Assembly: GCA_943327315.2 (NCBI GenBank)
Contig: CALPWQ020000015.1
Location: forward strand, 1-36,386
From: Chitinophaga pinensis
GTDB taxonomy: Bacteria; Bacteroidota; Bacteroidia; Flavobacteriales_D; Crocinitomicaceae
Reading direction: 5' to 3'
DNA: 36,386 nt
Shown one piece after another: positions 26,897 through 33,244 of this stretch. The position numbers and the translations under genes are program-made. Position 1 is the first letter of the stretch. The number at the start of each line of letters is the position of its first letter. The notes under the pieces were generated by a model. That model was not told the origin of the DNA. It searched no databases and was given only the letters and a program-made list of their open reading frames with translations.

Positions 26897-27337
26897 ATGT
26901 CCAAACACCCCAAACAATTGGTTGATTTCGTTGTGCGTCATGTCTGGCATCGACTGTCGCGCATGTACAATCAAAAAGCAGCGGAGCATGAAATCACCAT
27001 GTCGATTGGATTCATCTTAATGAGCATCGACAAAGAGGGTACGCCAAGCACCGCCTTGGGTCCGCGCATGGGCATGGAACCCACCTCCTTATCACGCACC
27101 TTGAAAACCATGGAAGAACGTGGGTTTATCATCCGAAAGGAAAGTGAAGATGACAAGCGAAAAGTGCTGATTTTCCTCTCCCCTGAAGGTGTGGAAAAGC
27201 GGCGTGAGGTGCGCAACTTCGTGGTCGGATTCAACGAACAATTGACACAGCGCGTAAGCGAGAAGAAATTGGCTGTATTTTTCGAAGTATTTGGCGCCAT
27301 TGACGAAATCATAGAGAGTGAATTAAAGAAAGATTAA
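26897..27337 (+). CDS. MarR-family transcriptional regulator
   Basis: The 146-residue protein has the MarR layout: an N-terminal dimer helix (QLVDFVVRHVWHRLSRMYNQ), a winged helix-turn-helix at about 45-100 with recognition helix MEPTSLSRTLKTMEERGFI and wing KESEDDKRKVLIFLSPEG, and C-terminal dimer helices. MarR proteins release DNA when a small ligand binds. It starts 34 bp after a palindrome that lies in its promoter and ends 2 bp before the beta-oxidation fusion gene, so it very likely represses itself and that gene. An acyl-CoA or fatty acid is the likely signal, by inference. Confidence 0.92.
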   Translation: MSKHPKQLVDFVVRHVWHRLSRMYNQKAAEHEITMSIGFILMSIDKEGTPSTALGPRMGMEPTSLSRTLKTMEERGFIIRKESEDDKRKVLIFLSPEGVEKRREVRNFVVGFNEQLTQRVSEKKLAVFFEVFGAIDEIIESELKKD

Positions 27338-27339
27338 CC

Positions 27340-29745
27340 ATGAATAGACACATTCAAAAAGTTGCAGTCCTCGGATCAGGCGTAATGGGTTCGCGCATTG
27401 CCTGTCATTTTGCCAATGTCGGTTGCGAAGTCCTGCTGCTCGATATTGTCCCGAGAGAATTATCTAGCGCAGAAGAAAAAAAGGGATGTACATTGGCAGA
27501 TAAGTCGGTCCGGAATCGTATTGTCAATGATTCTCTAAACGCCGCATTGGTCTCCAATCCATCCCCCATTTACAAAAAGTCCTTTGCGAATCGCATCAAA
27601 ACAGGAAATTTTGACGATGACATGTCGGCGATTGCTGCCTGTGATTGGATCATTGAGGTTGTTGTGGAGCGCTTGGACATTAAAAAACAGGTCTTTGATC
27701 AGGTTGAAAAATTTCGGAAGCCAGGTTCGATAATTACCTCCAATACATCAGGAATTCCGATTCATTTGATGCTCGAAGGGCGCAGTGAAGATTTTAAAAT
27801 ACATTTCTGTGGAAGTCATTTCTTCAATCCACCGAGATATCTTCAATTGCTGGAAATCATCCCAACGCCTGAAACAAAACAGGAGGTGATTCATTTCCTT
27901 ATGGGGTACGGTGCGAAAATCCTTGGGAAGAAAACGGTTCTTTGCAAAGACACACCCGCTTTTATTGCCAACAGAGTTGGAGTTTATGCCATCATGGCAC
28001 TTTTTCATGCGGTTCGGGAAATGAACTTAACTGTCGAGGAAGTCGATAAATTGACTGGTCCTGTGATGGGACGACCAAAATCAGCGACCTTCAGAACCTG
28101 CGATGTTGTGGGATTGGATACGCTCGTTCACGTGGCAAACGGATTAAAAGCGAATTGTCAAGGTGACGAAGAACACGGCCTTTTTGAGTTGCCGGATTAC
28201 ATCACGAAAATGGCCGAAAACAACTGGCTTGGATCAAAGACTGGTCAGGGATTCTACAAGAAAGTAAAACACGCAGATGGGTCGAGTGAAATCCTCGTTT
28301 TAGACCTCAACACCCTCGAATACAGACCATCAGAAAAGGTGAAATTTCCAACATTGGAGATGACAAAACCCATCGAAGATTTGAGGCAGCGTACAAAAAT
28401 GCTCTTTCTGGGCATGGACAAGGCCGGAGAATTTTACCGAAAGTTATTTGGTGGCTTGATGGCCTATGTAACAAATCGACTTCCTGAAATTACGGATGAC
28501 CTATACAAAATTGATGATGCCCTCAAGGCTGGATTTGGTTGGGAACTTGGTCCATTCGAAACCTGGGACCTCATCGGGTTTAAAGAAGGATTGAAAATGA
28601 TTAGAGCTGCGAATCGCAAACCAGCGGATTGGATCTTTGACATGTTATCGTCGGGAGAAAATTCGTTTTACAAACTCGAAAAAGGAAGCAAACAATACTA
28701 CGATGTCGCAAGTAAAACGTACAAAACGATCCCTGGAACAGAGGAATTGGTGATTTTGGAGGCATTGCGCAGTGAAAATAAGATTTGGGGAAATGCGGAT
28801 ACCACACTCGTTCACCTTGGCGATGGCATTCTGAACCTCGAATTCCACACAAAAATGAACACCATTGGCGGAGGGGTGATTGAAGGAATCAACAAAGCCA
28901 TTGACCTCGCTGAGAAAGAATACAAAGGACTTGTCATCTCCAACACTGGACAGAATTTCTCTGCTGGCGCCAATGTCGGGATGATCTTCATGATGGCGGT
29001 CGAACAAGAATACGATGAATTGAACTTTGCCGTTAAGGCCTTTCAAGATACCATGATGCGGGTAAGGTATTGCGATGTGCCAGTGATTGTAGCCCCTCAC
29101 AACCTCACCTTGGGTGGAGGGTGCGAACTATCGATGCATTCTGATAAAGTAGTCGCTCATGCTGAGATGTATATGGGTCTTGTTGAATTCGGTGTCGGCG
29201 TTATCCCTGGCGGAGGTGGTTCAAAAGAATTTACGAAACGACTTTCGGATGAATTGAAAGACGGCGACATCAAAATCAACCGCATGCGTGAACGCTTTCT
29301 GACCATCGGACAAGCTAAAGTATCCACCTCCGCTTATGAGGCATTCGACTTGGGTTATTTGCGTGAGGGAACCGATGAAGTTGTTGTGAGTCGTGACCAC
29401 CAATTGACCCGCGCCAAAGCGGCAGCATTGGAACTAGCAAACAAAGGATATGTGGCGCCAAAACGCGAAAAGAACATCACCGTGATGGGGCAAGAGGGAC
29501 TCGGAATCGTTTATGTTGGTGCCAATACGATGCTTTCTGGGAATTATATGTCCGACCACGATCGACTTATTTCCGAAAAACTAGGATTCGTGCTATGTGG
29601 AGGTGACTTAAGTGAAAACACGGTTGTTTCCGAGCAGTATCTACTTGATTTAGAACGTAAAGCGTTTGTGGAATTGTGCGCTGAGCGAAAAACCTTGGAG
29701 AGGTTGGAGAGTTTGGTGAGCAAGGGGAAAATACTTAGAAACTGA
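27340..29745 (+). CDS. fadJ: 3-hydroxyacyl-CoA dehydrogenase/enoyl-CoA hydratase fusion
   Basis: The 801-residue enzyme runs two beta-oxidation steps. Residues 1-320 are the dehydrogenase: the Rossmann motif LGSGVMGS lies near 11-18, with catalytic His160 in SHFFNP and Glu172 in LLEIIP. A second dehydrogenase C-terminal domain follows (about 350-450). The crotonase domain is C-terminal (about 490-700), with FSAGAN and both catalytic acids, Glu596 in GGGCEL and Glu616 in GLVEFG, so it should be an active hydratase. Domain order is dehydrogenase then hydratase, the reverse of E. coli FadB/FadJ. The fadJ symbol marks function, not strict orthology. It starts 2 bp after marR. Its thiolase partner is separated from it by the S23 cassette. 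Confidence 0.92.
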   Translation: MNRHIQKVAVLGSGVMGSRIACHFANVGCEVLLLDIVPRELSSAEEKKGCTLADKSVRNRIVNDSLNAALVSNPSPIYKKSFANRIKTGNFDDDMSAIAACDWIIEVVVERLDIKKQVFDQVEKFRKPGSIITSNTSGIPIHLMLEGRSEDFKIHFCGSHFFNPPRYLQLLEIIPTPETKQEVIHFLMGYGAKILGKKTVLCKDTPAFIANRVGVYAIMALFHAVREMNLTVEEVDKLTGPVMGRPKSATFRTCDVVGLDTLVHVANGLKANCQGDEEHGLFELPDYITKMAENNWLGSKTGQGFYKKVKHADGSSEILVLDLNTLEYRPSEKVKFPTLEMTKPIEDLRQRTKMLFLGMDKAGEFYRKLFGGLMAYVTNRLPEITDDLYKIDDALKAGFGWELGPFETWDLIGFKEGLKMIRAANRKPADWIFDMLSSGENSFYKLEKGSKQYYDVASKTYKTIPGTEELVILEALRSENKIWGNADTTLVHLGDGILNLEFHTKMNTIGGGVIEGINKAIDLAEKEYKGLVISNTGQNFSAGANVGMIFMMAVEQEYDELNFAVKAFQDTMMRVRYCDVPVIVAPHNLTLGGGCELSMHSDKVVAHAEMYMGLVEFGVGVIPGGGGSKEFTKRLSDELKDGDIKINRMRERFLTIGQAKVSTSAYEAFDLGYLREGTDEVVVSRDHQLTRAKAAALELANKGYVAPKREKNITVMGQEGLGIVYVGANTMLSGNYMSDHDRLISEKLGFVLCGGDLSENTVVSEQYLLDLERKAFVELCAERKTLERLESLVSKGKILRN

Positions 29746-29750
29746 TTTTG

Positions 29751-29792
29751 GACAATTGACAAAAGACAAGGGACAAGGGACAATAGACTTTG
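29751..29792. repeat. Left heptad array (GACAANN)n
   Basis: Six consecutive 7-bp units begin with GAC: GACAATT, GACAAAA, GACAAGG twice, GACAATA and GACTTTG. The array starts 5 bp after the dehydrogenase stop codon. Confidence 0.85.
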
Positions 29793-29832
29793 AAAGTTGA
29801 CTTTTATTTTGTAATTTGAATAGTAAAAAACA

Positions 29833-30186
29833 ATGGCGACACATAATTTTAGAAGGTTAGATATTTGGATTAACTCTATGGAATTAACGAAGTCCGTTTA
29901 CTCTATTCTTTCAGAAATTCCGAATGATGAAAAATTTGGTTTAAAATCTCAAATTTCGAGGTGTTCCATCTCAATTCCATCAAACATTGCAGAGGGGTCA
30001 GGAAGGTCAACGAATAAAGATTTCTGTCATTTTCTCAGCATTTCACTTGGATCAAGCTACGAACTAGAAACACAATTGATTCTTATACAAGATATTTTCT
30101 TCATCGAATGTGGAGAGATCATTCACAATTGTCATGATCTACAAAAGATGATTTTCAATTTTAAAAACACATTAAGCAAAAACTGA
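29833..30186 (+). CDS. Four-helix-bundle protein, S23/IVP family
   Basis: The 117-residue protein matches the S23 (23S rRNA intervening-sequence protein) family, with an LDIWINSMELTKSVYSI opening helix and the family signature SIPSNIAEGSGR at about 47-58. Four amphipathic helices are apparent. Relatives are encoded inside 23S rRNA insertions, as stand-alone genes, or as Avd accessory proteins of diversity-generating retroelements. No rRNA, reverse transcriptase or repeat pair for a retroelement is seen here. The gene is flanked by inverted heptad arrays and interrupts a beta-oxidation locus, so it may belong to a small mobile unit. Its biochemical role is unknown. Confidence 0.9.
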   Translation: MATHNFRRLDIWINSMELTKSVYSILSEIPNDEKFGLKSQISRCSISIPSNIAEGSGRSTNKDFCHFLSISLGSSYELETQLILIQDIFFIECGEIIHNCHDLQKMIFNFKNTLSKN

Positions 30187-30200
30187 TGAAGTAATTAAAG

Positions 30201-30253
30201 GTCATTTGTCTATTGTCTAATGTCCTTAAGTCTTTCGTCTTAAAATCTAATGT
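30201..30253. repeat. Right heptad array (GTCNNNN)n
   Basis: GTCATTT, GTCTATT, GTCTAAT, GTCCTTAA (one base longer), GTCTTTC and GTCTTAA follow each other, the inverse of the left array. Read on the other strand it contains AATAGAC, as does the left array. GTCTTAAAATCTAA at 30237-30250 recurs at 31781-31794. Confidence 0.8.
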
Positions 30254-30254
30254 A

Positions 30255-31433
30255 ATGAAACAACAAGCATACATAGTCACAGGATTTCGATCTGCAGTGG
30301 GAAAAGCAGGAAAGGGAGGATTTCGGTTTTACAGACCCGACGATTTGGCAGCGGACGTCATCAAACATTTAATGGAGTCTGTTCCACAATTGGATAAAAT
30401 GCGTGTGGATGACGTGATTGTTGGGAACGCGACACCAGAAGCTGAACAAGGGTTGAATGTCGGAAGAATGATCTCGCTGATGGGATTGAACACCGACAAA
30501 GTGCCAGGTATGACTGTCAATCGCTACTGTTCATCTGGATTGGAAACCATTGCTATTGCTACGGCAAAGATTGAAGCGGGCATGGCGGAATGCATTATCG
30601 CTGGTGGGGTGGAATCGATGTCGGTCATGGCGATGGGAGGATGGCGCATTGTTCCAAATCCAAAAGTGGGAAAAGAAAATCCAACGTGGTACTGGGGAAT
30701 GGGACTTACCGCAGAGGCCGTTGCGAATCAATACAGCGTTAGTCGCGAGGAGCAAGATGTATTTGCCTTACATTCACACGAAAAAGCATTGGCAGCGATT
30801 CAATCAGGACGCTTTCGAGATGACATAGTCCCGGTTAATGTGGAACGCATTTTCCTTGACGAAAACGAAAAGCGACAAGTTCAGCACTACACAGTGGACA
30901 CCGATGAAGGTCCGCGTGCAAGTAGTATTGATGCATTGGCCAAACTAAAACCTGTCTTTGCTATGGGTGGATCTGTCACAGCAGGAAACTCGTCACAGAC
31001 ATCGGATGGAGCAGCCTTTGTTTTAGTTATGTCAGAGCGCATGGTGAAAGAACTCCACCTAGAACCCCTTGCTCGATTGGCATCCTATGCTGTTGTTGGG
31101 GTTGAACCACGCATCATGGGGATCGGTCCAGTCGACGCCATTCCAAAAGCAATCGCCGCAGCCGGACTTACACTAAATGACATCAACCTCTTCGAATTGA
31201 ATGAGGCCTTTGCGTCACAGTCCATTGCAGTAATAAGAGAAGCAGGTTTAGATTCATCTTTAGTGAACGTGAACGGTGGCGCTATTGCACTTGGTCATCC
31301 ACTCGGCTGCACAGGAGCAAAGTTGAGTGTTCAGATCATGAACGAACTTAAAAAACGTCAACAAAAATATGGAGTTGTTACCATGTGTGTTGGAACTGGA
31401 CAAGGCGCTGCTGGGGTGATTGAGATGTTGTGA
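30255..31433 (+). CDS. fadA: Acetyl-CoA acyltransferase (thiolase)
   Basis: The 392-residue enzyme carries out the final beta-oxidation cleavage, releasing acetyl-CoA. The thiolase set is complete: nucleophile Cys92 in NRYCSSG, His348 in ALGHPLGCTG and Cys378 in TMCVGTGQG. The ATG at 30255 gives the usual MKQQAYIVTGFRSAVGK start; a longer reading begins with TTG inside the heptad array. It is the natural partner of the upstream dehydrogenase/hydratase, from which it is now separated by the S23 cassette. Whether transcription runs through the cassette is unknown. A long repeat region follows. Confidence 0.93.
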   Translation: MKQQAYIVTGFRSAVGKAGKGGFRFYRPDDLAADVIKHLMESVPQLDKMRVDDVIVGNATPEAEQGLNVGRMISLMGLNTDKVPGMTVNRYCSSGLETIAIATAKIEAGMAECIIAGGVESMSVMAMGGWRIVPNPKVGKENPTWYWGMGLTAEAVANQYSVSREEQDVFALHSHEKALAAIQSGRFRDDIVPVNVERIFLDENEKRQVQHYTVDTDEGPRASSIDALAKLKPVFAMGGSVTAGNSSQTSDGAAFVLVMSERMVKELHLEPLARLASYAVVGVEPRIMGIGPVDAIPKAIAAAGLTLNDINLFELNEAFASQSIAVIREAGLDSSLVNVNGGAIALGHPLGCTGAKLSVQIMNELKKRQQKYGVVTMCVGTGQGAAGVIEML

Positions 31434-31580
31434 GGATTTGATGCCTACGGCAATTTGATTGCTGCGAAAATTTGGGATTTGATCCTAAAGGAATTTGATG
31501 CCTACGGCAATTTGAAATTTGATTGCTGCGCAAATTTGGAATTTGATCCTAAAGGAATTTGGTGCCAGAGGCAATTTCGA
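31434..31580. repeat. Three imperfect direct repeats of 57-64 bp
   Basis: The 397 bp from 31434 to 31830 hold no credible gene; open frames here read across repeats. Units begin GGATTTGATGCCTACGG (31434), GGAATTTGATGCCTACGG (31490) and a diverged GGAATTTGGTGCCAGAGG (31554). Unit 2 differs from unit 1 mainly by a 7-bp AAATTTG insertion. The third unit runs into the inverted repeat at 31571. Confidence 0.85.
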
Positions 31581-31652
31581 AGTACGATCAAGTCCTTGTT
31601 CCATGTTCCATCAGCGAAGCGGTCCTTCGAAGCTCAAAGAGCGAAGAAGTGT
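31571..31652. repeat. Inverted partner of the repeat at 1-73
   Basis: 31623-31652 is the exact reverse complement of bases 1-30. 31571-31622 matches the complement of 31-73 with mismatches and small indels. The two copies bracket about 31.6 kb. Confidence 0.8.
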
Positions 31653-31753
31653 CCCTTGTGGCTTCGAGACTGCTGCGCACCTCAGCCACCAAGATCCTTT
31701 GTCTATTATCGCCGAGTCCCTTGTGGCTTCGAGACTTCCTGCGGAACCTCAGC
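31651..31753. repeat. Two REP-like hairpin repeats
   Basis: Two copies (31651-31689, 31716-31753) begin GTCCCTTGTGGCTTCGAGAC. In the first, GTGGCT and GAG pair with CTC and AGCCAC (31681-31689). In the second, GGCT/AGCC and GAG/CTC are kept and an inner TTCC/GGAA stem appears. The shared core GTGGCTTCGAG also occurs twice at 96-138. Confidence 0.7.
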
Positions 31754-31762
31754 CCAAGTCTT

Positions 31763-31794
31763 GACATCTTAAAATCTTGACGTCTTAAAATCTA
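31763..31794. repeat. 16-bp direct repeat pair
   Basis: GACATCTTAAAATCTT (31763) is followed at once by GACGTCTTAAAATCTA (31779). The second shares GTCTTAAAATCTAA with the right arm of the S23 cassette at 30237-30250. Confidence 0.75.
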
Positions 31795-31818
31795 AATCTC
31801 TTAATCTCCAAATAGGAC

Positions 31819-31826
31819 TACCTTTA
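31819..31826 (+). promoter_or_regulatory. Possible -7 box of the helicase gene
   Basis: TACCTTTA lies 4 bp before the ATG, so the transcript would start at or beside the start codon and be nearly leaderless. A TTAAT lies 13-17 bp upstream, as before the acidic protein gene. Confidence 0.4.
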
Positions 31827-31830
31827 CCAC

Positions 31831-33153
31831 ATGAATAAACCACAACACACCATTGACCTTGCTTTGAAAAGTGCCGGGTTTGAATCATTGAATGAGTTGC
31901 AGCGAGAAACGATTGATGCACATACCAAGCATGACCAATTGCTCATTCTTTCTCAAACTGGTTCAGGGAAGACACTTGCTTTTCTATTGCCTTTATTGTG
32001 TAATCTGAAACAAGATTCATCGGATATTCAAGCCCTAATCCTAGCACCTTCTCGGGAATTGGCCATTCAAATTGAAACAGTATTCAAGTCATTAAAGTCC
32101 AATTTCAAAGTCCTTACGTGTTACGGTGGACATTCGATGCGCACAGAAATCAATAGTTTGACTGAAGCGCCAGCTGTGCTCATTGGAACACCAGGACGAA
32201 TATGTGATCACATCACACGTGGACAGTTAGACCTCAGTCAAGTGAAACAATTGGTGATTGACGAGTACGATAAATGTCTTGAATTTGGTTTTGAGGACCA
32301 GATGAAATTCATGCAAACTGAACTCACTGGAGTGAAAAATACCTGTTTGGTTTCAGCGACAGAACTCAAGGAATTCCCAAGTTATTTATCCTTCACCGAT
32401 CCTGGCATTGTAAACCACCTGGACAATTTTCAAGAACCCGACATCACCTACTACAACGTTGCGTTTACTTCTGATGTAAAATTTGAACGCTTGTTTGATT
32501 TGCTCTGTTCGTTCAATGGTGAATTAACCATCGTTTTCTGTAACTTCCGTGAAGCGACAGAAACCATTGTGGACTATTTAAATTCGATGAACTACGAAGC
32601 CGTGGCCTACCACGGTGGCATGGAACAAGAAGACCGCGAGCGCGCATTGATCAAATTCAGAAATGGCAGTTTCCATACACTCGTTTGCACAGACCTCGGT
32701 TCTCGTGGACTAGACATTCCTGAGATCCAGCATGTGGTGCATTTTCAATATCCCCAAAACGCCGAAGCATACACACACCGAAACGGACGGACCGCACGCA
32801 TGAAAGCCAACGGGACTGCTTATCTGATGATCAACAAAAGCGAAGATACTCCTGAATATTTGGACGTTCCAAGCACAGCCTACACGCCACCTTCTGGAAA
32901 GAACACACCTCTCCGCAGCCCTTGGGTAACGCTTTATTTTAGCGCTGGAAAAAAAGATAAAATCAACAAAATTGACTTGGTCGGTTTTCTTGGTCAAAAA
33001 GGGCAATTGCAGAAACATGAAATTGGACTCATCATCGTTCAAGATCGTTCTTCTTTTGTGGCCGTACCAAGAAAGAAAGCCAAAGCACTTTTAGAGACCG
33101 TGCGCGATCAAAAAGTCAAAGGACAGAAATTGCGCATTGCCATAGCGAAGTAA
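31831..33153 (+). CDS. DEAD-box RNA helicase, DbpA-like
   Basis: The 440-residue helicase has the Q-motif region (GFESLNELQRETI), Walker A SQTGSGKT at 41-48, APSREL at 72-77, TPGR at 120-123, motif II DEYD at 144-147 in place of DEAD, SAT at 175-177 and a variant motif VI HRNGRTAR. From about 370 there is a DbpA-type RNA-binding domain (PWVTLYFSAGKKDKINKID...), which in E. coli DbpA targets hairpin 92 of 23S rRNA during 50S assembly. A ribosome-assembly or cold-growth role is likely. It sits between a repeat island and the acyl-CoA dehydrogenase, away from any translation genes. Confidence 0.9.
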   Translation: MNKPQHTIDLALKSAGFESLNELQRETIDAHTKHDQLLILSQTGSGKTLAFLLPLLCNLKQDSSDIQALILAPSRELAIQIETVFKSLKSNFKVLTCYGGHSMRTEINSLTEAPAVLIGTPGRICDHITRGQLDLSQVKQLVIDEYDKCLEFGFEDQMKFMQTELTGVKNTCLVSATELKEFPSYLSFTDPGIVNHLDNFQEPDITYYNVAFTSDVKFERLFDLLCSFNGELTIVFCNFREATETIVDYLNSMNYEAVAYHGGMEQEDRERALIKFRNGSFHTLVCTDLGSRGLDIPEIQHVVHFQYPQNAEAYTHRNGRTARMKANGTAYLMINKSEDTPEYLDVPSTAYTPPSGKNTPLRSPWVTLYFSAGKKDKINKIDLVGFLGQKGQLQKHEIGLIIVQDRSSFVAVPRKKAKALLETVRDQKVKGQKLRIAIAK

Positions 33154-33176
33154 ATGCCTCACGAAATAAACTTCAA

Positions 33177-33188
33177 TATGCACGCATA
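33177..33188. promoter_or_regulatory. Palindrome upstream of acyl-CoA dehydrogenase
   Basis: TATGC and GCATA flank a 2-nt centre, 56 bp before the dehydrogenase ATG. The 12 bases match the core of the marR palindrome (TATGCGTACATA) at 9 of 12 positions, so it may be a weaker site for the same regulator. Confidence 0.35.
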
Positions 33189-33244
33189 ACATATTGGTGA
33201 ATTTTGTACATTCGTTTGTCACATTTTTTAAGGTGCAGAACATC

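Larger units (their letters stand above)
29746..30254. mobile_element. Putative S23 cassette with inverted heptad arrays
   Basis: About 509 bp lie exactly between the dehydrogenase stop and the thiolase ATG. They hold a single four-helix-bundle gene and, at each end, an array of 7-bp repeats in opposite orientation. No transposase is present. The layout suggests a small non-autonomous element inserted between two genes that normally adjoin. Mobility is inference; target duplications were not found by eye. Confidence 0.4.

Noticed and set aside
28645-29100. 151-codon minus-strand frame within the dehydrogenase/hydratase gene
   Set aside because: Antisense to the crotonase domain with intact catalytic residues; no family match.
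29833-30186. 23S rRNA intervening sequence
   Set aside because: No rRNA sequence flanks the S23 gene; both neighbours are protein genes.
29751-30253. CRISPR or diversity-generating retroelement
   Set aside because: The heptads have no spacers. Although S23 proteins are related to Avd, no reverse transcriptase or template/variable repeat pair is visible.
31455-31780. Plus-strand open frames of 73-105 codons in the repeat island
   Set aside because: They read straight through direct and hairpin repeats, overlap in three frames, and show no protein-like composition.
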